DNA of 64,000 nucleotides from Dactylosporangium aurantiacum (GTDB taxonomy: Bacteria > Actinomycetota > Actinomycetes > Mycobacteriales > Micromonosporaceae). Positions 57,787 through 64,000 of this stretch are shown in pieces. The stretch is taken from positions 186,001 to 250,000 of the forward strand of contig NZ_JNYJ01000001.1 in the NCBI RefSeq assembly GCF_000716715.1. The letters are read 5' to 3'. Numbering within the stretch: position 1 is the first letter of the stretch; every line of letters begins with the position of its first letter. Below the pieces are notes generated by a model that saw only the letters and a program-made list of their open reading frames with translations, did not search any database and was not told the DNA's origin. The translations under genes and the position numbers were made by a program.

Positions 57787-59922
57787 TCATGATCGGTACC
57801 GGGTGATCAGCCGCTCCAGGCCGATCGGCAGGTCCCGGACCCGGATGCCGGTCGCGTGGTACACGGCGTTGGCGACCGCGGCGGCCGTGCCGACGATGCC
57901 GAGCTCGCCGATGCCCTTCACGCCCATCGGGTTGAGGTGCGGGTCGTGCTCGTCGAGCCACTCGACCTCGACGCGCGGCACGTCCGCGTTGACCGCCACG
58001 TGGTAGGCGGCCAGGTCGCCGGTGACGAAGTCGCCGGTGCGCGAGTCGAGCACGGACTGCTCCAGCAGTGCCCCCGACAGCCCCATCGTCATCCCGCCCA
58101 GCAGCTGCGAGCGGGCCGTCGTCGGGTTCACGATCCGGCCGGCGGCGAACACGCCCAGCAGCCGGTCGACCCGGACCTCGCCGGTCACCGACGACACCCG
58201 CACCTGGCAGAACTGGGCCCCGTACGCGTGCCGCGCGAACACCGGCCGGTCCCGGATCTCCAGCGTCGTGTCGGCCCGCACGGCGACCCCGCCGGCCGGC
58301 ACCCGGCCGCCGTGCTCCCGGTCGATCTGCTCGCGCAGCATCCGGCACGCCTTCGTCACCGCCCAGCCCCACGACGCGGTCCCCGTCGACCCGCCGGCGA
58401 CCGGCGCCGGGCCGATCGCCGAGTCACCGACGGTGATCTCCACCTCGTGCAGCGGCACGTCCAGGGCGTCGGCGGCGATCTGGCGCAGCACCGTGCGGGC
58501 GCCGGTACCGATGTCGGCCGCGTTGACCTCCACGTCGAAGCGCTGGTCGGCGGTCGCCCGGGCCAGCGCCGTCGACGGCCACGTCAGCGCCGGGTACGTC
58601 GAGGCCGCCACGCCGGTGCCGATCAGCCACTCCCCGTCCCGGCGCACCGCGGGCCGCGGGTCGCGGTGCGCCCAGTCGAAGCGCTGCGCGCCCAGCTCCA
58701 GGCACTGCACCAGGTGCCGGCTGGAGAACGGGATCTGCTCCTCCGGGTGGACCGGCGGCTCGTTGTCGATGCGCAGCCGCACCGGGTCCCAGTTGCCGGC
58801 GACCGCCAGCTCGTCGATCGCGGACTCCAGGGCGAACGAGCCCGGGCACTCCCCGGGCGCCCGCATCCACCCCGGCGTGGGCACGTCCAGCGCCACCACC
58901 CGGTGCGTCGTGAGGCGGTGCGGTGCCGCGTACATGTGCCGGGTCAGCACCGCGGTCTGCTCCACGAACTCGGTCAGCTGCGAGGTCTGGCTGACCGCGT
59001 CGTGCCCGACGGCCAGCAGCCGGCCGTTCGGGGTGGCGCCGAGCCGGACCCGCTGGATCGTCGGCGTGCGGTACCCGGCGAGCGCGAACAGCTGCTGGCG
59101 GGTCAGCGCCAGCTTCACCGGCCGGCCGACCAGCCGCGCCGCCATCGCCGCCAGGACCACGTTGGCCCGCGGCCCGCCCTTGCCGCCGAACCCGCCGCCG
59201 ACGTGCTCGTTGACCACCCGCACCGACTGCGGCGGCAGCTCGAACAGCCCGGCGAGGGACTCGTGCACCGCCGTGGAGGCCTGCGTCGCGTCGAAGACGA
59301 CGAGGCAGCCGCGCTCCCAGAACGCGGTCGTCGCGTGCGGCTCCATCGCGCAGTGGTGCTCCGCGGGCGTGCGGTACGTCGCGTCGACGCGCACCGCCGC
59401 GGCGGCCAGGCCGGCGTCGAGGTCGCCGATCGCGGAGCGGGCCGGGTAGCCGGCGTTGACCTGCACCGGCTGGTACAGCGCCGGATGGTCCATGCGCAGG
59501 ACCGTGTCGGCGATCGTGCCGTCCTCGCGGACCCGCACGAGCCCCGCCCCGGCCCGGGCCGCCTCCGGCGACGTGGCCACGACCACCGCGACGACCTGCC
59601 CGCGGTAGGAGACCCGCGGCGACTGCAGCACCAGCAGCTCCGGCTCGCCGACCGGCTCCAGGTGCGGCGCGTTGCCGTGCCACAGCACCGCGAGCACCCC
59701 GTCCTCGGCGAGCGCCCGCGACGTGTCGACGTCCACGACGATCCCGCGGGCCACCGTCGACTGGACCACCCACGCGTACGCGGCGCCCGGCACCGGGTGG
59801 TCGACCGCGTACGGCGCCCGCCCCGTCACCTTGTCCCACGCCTCGACCCGCGGGCCGGCCGCCCCGATGCTCGGCCGCTCCTGCGCCAGCCGCGGCGCCT
59901 GCGTGGTGTATGTGCCCGTCAC
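57787..59922 (-). CDS. Molybdenum-binding subunit of an aldehyde oxidoreductase (PaoC/YagR-like)
   Basis: 711 residues from the GTG at 59922, overlapping the FAD-subunit stop. It is an xanthine-oxidase-family large subunit: VTGRAPYAVDHPVPGAAYAWVVQS, EHVGGGFGGKGG (cofactor binding), MRAPGECPGSFALESAIDELA, and GVKGIGELGIVGTAAAVANAVYHATG with the catalytic Glu in the GELG motif. It binds the molybdopterin cytosine dinucleotide cofactor and oxidises aldehydes or N-heterocycles. With the two smaller subunits it forms an alpha-beta-gamma enzyme. No cofactor-insertion (XdhC-like) gene is adjacent. Confidence 0.92.
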   Translation of the reverse strand: MTGTYTTQAPRLAQERPSIGAAGPRVEAWDKVTGRAPYAVDHPVPGAAYAWVVQSTVARGIVVDVDTSRALAEDGVLAVLWHGNAPHLEPVGEPELLVLQSPRVSYRGQVVAVVVATSPEAARAGAGLVRVREDGTIADTVLRMDHPALYQPVQVNAGYPARSAIGDLDAGLAAAAVRVDATYRTPAEHHCAMEPHATTAFWERGCLVVFDATQASTAVHESLAGLFELPPQSVRVVNEHVGGGFGGKGGPRANVVLAAMAARLVGRPVKLALTRQQLFALAGYRTPTIQRVRLGATPNGRLLAVGHDAVSQTSQLTEFVEQTAVLTRHMYAAPHRLTTHRVVALDVPTPGWMRAPGECPGSFALESAIDELAVAGNWDPVRLRIDNEPPVHPEEQIPFSSRHLVQCLELGAQRFDWAHRDPRPAVRRDGEWLIGTGVAASTYPALTWPSTALARATADQRFDVEVNAADIGTGARTVLRQIAADALDVPLHEVEITVGDSAIGPAPVAGGSTGTASWGWAVTKACRMLREQIDREHGGRVPAGGVAVRADTTLEIRDRPVFARHAYGAQFCQVRVSSVTGEVRVDRLLGVFAAGRIVNPTTARSQLLGGMTMGLSGALLEQSVLDSRTGDFVTGDLAAYHVAVNADVPRVEVEWLDEHDPHLNPMGVKGIGELGIVGTAAAVANAVYHATGIRVRDLPIGLERLITRYRS

Positions 59923-60920
59923 CAGCTCGCCTCCGTCATCCCGCGCAGCACGCCGACCGTCAGGTTGCGCATCAGCGGCACCTTGTACCCGTTGTCCCGC
60001 AGCGGCCTGGCCGTGGCGAGCTCCTCGTCCGCGGCCCGTTCGAAGCTGTCGACCGTCGCCGGCGCGCCGCGCAGCGCCCGCTCCGCCGCGTACGCCCGCC
60101 ACGGCCGGTGCGCGACCGCGCCGTAGGCGAGCCGTACGTCGCGCACCGTGCCGTCGGCGACGTCGAGGGCGGCCGCGACCGACCCGGTCGCGAACGCGAA
60201 CGACGAGCGGTCCCGCACCTTGCGGTACGTCGAGGTGCGCGCGATCGGCGCCGCCGGCAGCACCACCGCGGTGATGAGCGCGCCCGGCGGCAGGTTCGTG
60301 TCCCGGTCGGGCCGGTCGCCGGGCAGCCGGAACAGCTCGTGCACGCTCATGTCCGCCGTGCCGTGCGGGGTCAGCAGCTCCACCCGCGCGTCCAGCAGCA
60401 CGAGCGCGACCGCCAGGTCCGACGGGTTCGTCGCGACGCACGGCGCCGGCCCGCCCGGCGTCTCGGTGCCGAAGATCGCCAGGTCGCGGTGCTCGCCGTC
60501 GCGGGCGTCGCAGCCGGCGCCGAGCCGGCGCTTGTTGCACGCCTTCGTGACGTCGACGAAGTACCGGCAGCGGGTGCGCTGCAGCAGGTTCCCGCCGACC
60601 GTGGCCCGGTTGCGCAGCTGCGCCGACGCCCCCGACAGCAGCGCCAGGGCCACCGCCGGGAACCTGGTCCGCAGCACCGGGTCGGCGGCCAGGTCGCTGT
60701 TGGTGGTGAGCGCCCCGATCCGCATCCCGCCGTCCGGCAGCGCCTCGATCTGCCGCAGCGGCAGCCCGGTCACGTCGACCAGCATCTCCGGGGCGGTCAC
60801 GCCGAGCTTCATCAGGTCCACGAGGTTCGTCCCGCCGGCCAGGAACACCGCGCCGGCGTGCCCGACGGTGGCGACCGCCGAGTCCGGCGCGTCGGCGCGC
60901 CGGTACGCGAACGGCTTCAC
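59919..60920 (-). CDS. FAD-binding subunit with extra Fe-S site (PaoB/YagS-like)
   Basis: 333 residues from the GTG at 60920, overlapping the Fe-S-subunit stop. FAD-binding motifs are FLAGGTNLVDLMKLGV and TVGGNLLQRTRCRYF. The stretch CRYFVDVTKACNKRRLGAGC supplies extra cysteines typical of PaoB-type subunits, which hold a [4Fe-4S] cluster absent from classical xanthine dehydrogenases. The C-terminal CO_dehydrogenase-type domain is complete. It passes electrons from the Fe-S subunit to its acceptor. Confidence 0.9.
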   Translation of the reverse strand: MKPFAYRRADAPDSAVATVGHAGAVFLAGGTNLVDLMKLGVTAPEMLVDVTGLPLRQIEALPDGGMRIGALTTNSDLAADPVLRTRFPAVALALLSGASAQLRNRATVGGNLLQRTRCRYFVDVTKACNKRRLGAGCDARDGEHRDLAIFGTETPGGPAPCVATNPSDLAVALVLLDARVELLTPHGTADMSVHELFRLPGDRPDRDTNLPPGALITAVVLPAAPIARTSTYRKVRDRSSFAFATGSVAAALDVADGTVRDVRLAYGAVAHRPWRAYAAERALRGAPATVDSFERAADEELATARPLRDNGYKVPLMRNLTVGVLRGMTEASW

Positions 60921-61450
60921 CGCGCCCCCACCGGCTGCGCCGCGACCTCCTCGATCGCCGCGACGATGTTCACGTAGGCGCCGCAGCGGCACAGGTTGCC
61001 CGACATCCGCTCGCGGATCTCGGACGCGTCGAGGGTGACGCCCTCGGCGGCGGCCTCCTCCAGCATGCCGACGGCCGAGCAGACCTGTCCCGGCGTGCAG
61101 AAGCCGCACTGCAGCGCGTCGTGCGCGACGAACGCCTCCTGCACCGGGTGCAGCGGCGGCGGCCCCTGCGCCGCCGCCAGCTGTGCCGAGGCGCGGCTGC
61201 TGAGCCCTTCCACCGTGGTGACCGCCGCGTCCCGGCAGGTGACCGCGAGGACCAGGCAGCTGTTCACCCGCCGGCCGTCGAGCAGGACCGTGCACGCGCC
61301 GCACTGGCCGTGGTCGCAGCCGCGTTTCGTGCCCGGCAGCGACAGCTGCTCGCGGAGCATGTCGAGCAGGGTCGTGCGGTTGTCGACGCGCAGTTCGGTC
61401 GGGTGTCCGTTGACGCACAAGGTGAGGTCGCTGGTGAGCTGTCGTTCCAC
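60917..61450 (-). CDS. [2Fe-2S] subunit of the aldehyde oxidoreductase (PaoA/YagT-like)
   Basis: 177 residues from the GTG at 61450. Two clusters are predicted: plant-ferredoxin type (CDHGQCGACTVLLDG...C) and the helical domain (CGFCTPGQ and CRCG). PaoA in E. coli carries a Tat signal, but this protein starts VERQLTSDLTLCVNGHPTEL without one, so the complex is probably cytoplasmic. It is the first gene of the three-gene operon; 88 nt separate it from a divergent methyltransferase. Confidence 0.93.
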   Translation of the reverse strand: MERQLTSDLTLCVNGHPTELRVDNRTTLLDMLREQLSLPGTKRGCDHGQCGACTVLLDGRRVNSCLVLAVTCRDAAVTTVEGLSSRASAQLAAAQGPPPLHPVQEAFVAHDALQCGFCTPGQVCSAVGMLEEAAAEGVTLDASEIRERMSGNLCRCGAYVNIVAAIEEVAAQPVGAR

Positions 61451-61538
61451 CCGGTCGTCCTGCCCACGGCCGCCGCGCCCATGCGTGCCCGGCGCCGGGC
61501 ACCCCGCGAAGTCACCCGAACTGTGGGACCGTGGTGCG

Positions 61539-62222
61539 GTGGACGGGGGTGCTGGGGAGGGCGCGGTCACCGCGGACGGCTGCCCCGTGGAGCTGTACAC
61601 GCTGCTGCCGGCGACCGGCGAGCCGGAGCTCATCCACGCGGCGGTGCCACCGGACGCGCCGATCCTCGACCTCGGCTGCGGCGCCGGCCGGCTCACCCAC
61701 CCGCTGATCGGCCTCGGCCACCCGGTCACCGCCGTGGACAACTCCGCGGCGATGCTCGCCCACGTGCGCGGCGCCACCACCGTCCTGGCCGACATCGAGA
61801 CCCTCGACCTGGCCCGGCGGTTCCCGGTGGTGCTGCTGGCCAGCCACCTCGTCAACACCCCCGACGACCGGTTGCGGGCCCGGCTGCTCGCCGCGTGCCG
61901 GCGGCACCTCGCCGCCGACGGCCGGGTCGTCGTCCAGTGGCTGCCGCCGGCCTGGTTCGACCGGGTCTTCGCCGCCATGCGCCCCGTCACCGGGCGCATC
62001 GGCGACATCGAGGTGACCGACACGCCGCTGTCGCACGACGGCACGGTCCTGCAGGCGGTGTGCACGTACCGGCTCGACGGGCCGGACGGGCGCACCTGGT
62101 CGCACCGGTTCGCCACCCGCCGGCTCAGCCGCGCCGACCTGCACGCCGCCCTCACCGGGGCGGGCCTGCGCTTCGAACGCCACCTCGACCCGGGCCGGCA
62201 CTGGCTGACCGCCGCCGTGTGA
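61539..62222 (+). CDS. Class I SAM-dependent methyltransferase
   Basis: 227 residues if started at the GTG at 61539; a GTG at 61587 is an alternative. The SAM-binding motif is ILDLGCGAGRLTHPL, followed by TAVDNSAAMLAHV and DIETLDLARRFPVVLLASHLVNT. The fold fits small-molecule methyltransferases; the substrate cannot be deduced. It is divergent from the oxidoreductase operon. Confidence 0.85.
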   Translation: MDGGAGEGAVTADGCPVELYTLLPATGEPELIHAAVPPDAPILDLGCGAGRLTHPLIGLGHPVTAVDNSAAMLAHVRGATTVLADIETLDLARRFPVVLLASHLVNTPDDRLRARLLAACRRHLAADGRVVVQWLPPAWFDRVFAAMRPVTGRIGDIEVTDTPLSHDGTVLQAVCTYRLDGPDGRTWSHRFATRRLSRADLHAALTGAGLRFERHLDPGRHWLTAAV

Positions 62223-62284
62223 GCGGTGTGAGCCCGGTGACCGGCGCTTGACCTGAAGCTCGCTTGAGGTTCGAGGCTGGGACG

Positions 62285-63244
62285 ATGAAGGCGATCGAGG
62301 TGGCCCGCTTCGGCGGCCCGGAAGTCCTGCGACTGTGTGAGGTCCCCGACCCCGTCCCCGGCGCGGGCGAGGTCGTCGTCGACGTCGCCGCGGCCGACAC
62401 CCTGTGGCTGGAGACGTCGGTGCGCGCCGGTGCCGGCGGCGCGTACTTCCCGGTGACCCTGCCGTACCGGCCGGGCGTCGGCGTCGCCGGGACCGTGTCC
62501 TCCGGTTCGGGCGGGCGGCGGGTGGTGGCGCGGCTCGGGCACGACGGCGGCGGGTACGCGACCCGCGTCGCCGTCGCCGCCGACGCCCTGGTCGACATCC
62601 CCGACGGCGTGCGGGACCGGACCGCGGCCGCGCTCCTGCACGACGGCGTCACCGCCCTGGCGCTCATGGACGTGGTGAAGGTCGTCGCCGGCGACCGGGT
62701 GCTCGTCACCGCCGCCGCCGGCGGCATGGGCGCGCTGCTCGTCCAGGTGGCCAGGGCGGCCGGCGCGACGGTCGTCGCCGCCGCCCGCGGCCCCGCGAAG
62801 CTCGCCGCGCTGCGCGCGCTCGGCCCGCTCGCCCCCGACGCCGTCGTCGACTACGGCGCCGCCGACTGGACCGACACGGTGTGGAACCTGACCGGCGGGG
62901 TCGACGTGGTCCTCGACGGCGCCGGCGGCGACTACGGCCGCGCCGCGTTCGACCTCGTCGTCGACGGCGGCCGGTTCTCCGCGCACGGCATGCCGGCCGG
63001 TGCGTTCGCCGTCGCCGACCCCGACCTCGCCCGGGCCCGCGGCGTCACCGCGACCGGCATCGAGGCCGTGCAGCTGCGTCCGGACCGGTTCCGCGGCTAC
63101 CTGACCCGCGCCCTGCGCGACGCCGCCGCGGGCCGGCTCACGCCGCTGATCGGGCAGACGTTCCCGCTCGAGCGCGCCGCCGACGCCCACGCCGCGATCG
63201 AGTCGCGCACGGCGGTGGGCAAGACGGTGCTAACAGTCGCATGA
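62285..63244 (+). CDS. Zinc-independent quinone-oxidoreductase-like (MDR) protein
   Basis: 319 residues from the ATG at 62285. It begins MKAIEVARFGGPEVLRLCEVPDPVPGAGEVVVDVAA as in NADPH:quinone reductases. It has the GroES-like N-terminal domain and a Rossmann domain with VLVTAAAGGMGALLVQVARAAGATV and VDVVLDGAGGDYGRAAFDLV. No zinc-binding cysteines are present. It reduces quinones or enones with NADPH. The 3' end overlaps the convergent rhodanese gene by 15 nt. Confidence 0.9.
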   Translation: MKAIEVARFGGPEVLRLCEVPDPVPGAGEVVVDVAAADTLWLETSVRAGAGGAYFPVTLPYRPGVGVAGTVSSGSGGRRVVARLGHDGGGYATRVAVAADALVDIPDGVRDRTAAALLHDGVTALALMDVVKVVAGDRVLVTAAAGGMGALLVQVARAAGATVVAAARGPAKLAALRALGPLAPDAVVDYGAADWTDTVWNLTGGVDVVLDGAGGDYGRAAFDLVVDGGRFSAHGMPAGAFAVADPDLARARGVTATGIEAVQLRPDRFRGYLTRALRDAAAGRLTPLIGQTFPLERAADAHAAIESRTAVGKTVLTVA

Positions 63245-63661
63245 GACCGCCCAGCGGGGCGCGGTCAGCTCGTCGGCCGGGCGCCGCTGCGGCCCGGCCG
63301 GCGACACGAACGTGAAGCCCTCCCGGACCCAGTACTCGTACCCGCCGAGCATCTCCTGCACCTGGTAGCCGAGCTTCGCGAACTCCAGCGCCGCGCGGGT
63401 CGCGCCGTTGCAGCCCGGCCCCCAGCAGTACGTCACGACCTGCGCGCCGGCCGGCACGACCTCGGCGGCGCGCGCGGCGATCCGCGCGGTCGGCAGGTGC
63501 ACCGCACCCGGCAGGTGCCCCTGCGACCAGGCCTGCTCGCCGCGCGAGTCGACCACGACATAGCCGGGCGTGCCCGCCTCCAGGGCCGCGTGCACGTCGC
63601 TGACGTCGGTCTCGAACCGCAGGCGTCCGGTGAAGTGCGCGATGGCAGCAGTGTTCGTCAT
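63230..63661 (-). CDS. Single-domain rhodanese-like sulfurtransferase
   Basis: 143 residues from the ATG at 63661. YVVVDSRGEQAWSQGHLPGAVHLP is the CH2A-type region, and the active loop TYCWGPGCNGATRAA has the catalytic Cys followed by a second Cys five residues on. A Tyr/Trp-rich C-terminus (GGYEYWVREGFTFV) follows. It moves sulfane sulfur or detoxifies thiols. It is divergent from a GlxA-type regulator with 71 nt between. Confidence 0.9.
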   Translation of the reverse strand: MTNTAAIAHFTGRLRFETDVSDVHAALEAGTPGYVVVDSRGEQAWSQGHLPGAVHLPTARIAARAAEVVPAGAQVVTYCWGPGCNGATRAALEFAKLGYQVQEMLGGYEYWVREGFTFVSPAGPQRRPADELTAPRWAVSCDC

Positions 63662-63720
63662 GCGCCCATCGTGCTGGGCGGGGCCCGCCACGCGACAGTG
63701 GCGTGAATGCCACCGTTCGC

Positions 63721-63726
63721 TAAGAT
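63721..63726 (+). promoter_or_regulatory. -10 box, TAAGAT, before the GlxA-type gene
   Basis: TAAGAT ends 6 nt before the ATG at 63733 and no ribosome site lies between. Confidence 0.45.
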
Positions 63727-63732
63727 ACCGCC

Positions 63733-64000
63733 ATGCTGGACGTGTCGGTGCTCGTGTACCCCGGCATGTCGGCGTTCGAGACCGGCATCGTCACCGAGGT
63801 GTTCGGGCTGCCCCGCCCGGAGTTCGACCGGCCCTGGTACCGGCTGGCCGTCTGCGCCCCGAGCGACGCACCCGTGCCGATGATCGGCGGCGCGACGCTC
63901 ACCACACCGTTCGGGCTCGCCGAGTTCGCCGCCGCGGACACCGTCATCGTGCCCGGCGTCGCCGACGTCCACCGCGACCCGCCGGCCCCGGTCCTCGACG
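63733..64000 (+). CDS. GlxA-type regulator or DJ-1/PfpI protein, 3' truncated by the window
   Basis: The first 89 residues are visible from the ATG at 63733 and the frame runs off the window. LDVSVLVYPGMSAFETGIVTEVFGLPRPEF and AAADTVIVPGVADV are typical of the DJ-1/PfpI half of AraC-family regulators such as GlxA. The helix-turn-helix part would follow outside the window. It may regulate the divergent rhodanese gene. Confidence 0.8.
   Translation, partial: MLDVSVLVYPGMSAFETGIVTEVFGLPRPEFDRPWYRLAVCAPSDAPVPMIGGATLTTPFGLAEFAAADTVIVPGVADVHRDPPAPVLD

Overview
The window is very GC-rich, almost fully coding DNA from a sporulating, mycelial-type actinomycete. Support comes from the Lsr2 nucleoid protein, an SsgA/SsgB-like sporulation protein, a class F sortase, many GTG starts, GTGA/ATGA stop-start overlaps and TANNNT -10 boxes 6-8 nt before start codons. 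Micromonosporaceae is the likeliest family, but that is inference from overall character and was not tested by search. I call about 60 protein genes and two tRNA-like genes. I see no CRISPR array, insertion sequence, rRNA or phage module.

Region by region. 1-6176 (+) is a surface-glycan operon: two GT-C-like membrane proteins, a sugar aminotransferase, a polyprenyl-phosphate glycosyltransferase and a fused acyltransferase/3,4-ketoisomerase. It fits synthesis and transfer of a 3-acylamido-3,6-dideoxyhexose. 6144-8566 (-) is a two-component pair with a duplicated sensor region. 8709-10920 (+) is alr-ddl, ended by a strong hairpin facing a Tat-exported flavoprotein. purC follows, then a repeat-filled gap, a PAC2 protein, a TetR/SDR divergon and a second two-component operon whose kinase carries tandem-repeat insertions.

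20697-28862 (-) is the most unusual block. A DUF2201-type metallopeptidase/vWA protein and a MoxR AAA+ ATPase form one unit. Upstream are two paralogous ankyrin proteins, a leucine-rich-repeat protein and a zinc-ribbon SDR lacking the usual catalytic tyrosine, nearly all coupled by stop-start overlaps. Two tandem tRNA-like genes with 9-10 bp acceptor helices lie just upstream.

29095-31883 (-) holds a VOC protein, an ECF sigma factor with a downstream partner, and a cytoplasmic subtilase. 31989-34730 (+) is an FHA-FHA-ABC transporter, followed by about 620 bp of a 15-bp G-rich repeat. 35942-48527 is mixed metabolism and envelope: dienelactone hydrolase, acyl-CoA synthetase, a clpP with an apparent ClgR box, a beta-lactamase-fold hydrolase, hemerythrin, STAS, pentapeptide-repeat/TetR, CAP, DUF4397/sortase, and an AurF-like oxygenase opposite DUF4873. 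The AurF promoter carries the same GGTAC-N6-GTACC palindrome found at the TetR/SDR divergon. SsgA-like, PGPGW-family and lsr2 genes follow.

50863-57627 (-) is a sugar ABC-transport operon with a secreted-lipoprotein binder, two permeases, a flavoprotein and two near-identical LacI regulators. Two LacI-type operators sit at its promoter. 57787-61450 (-) is a three-subunit molybdenum aldehyde oxidoreductase of the PaoABC type without a Tat signal. The window ends with a methyltransferase, a quinone reductase, a rhodanese and a truncated GlxA-type regulator.
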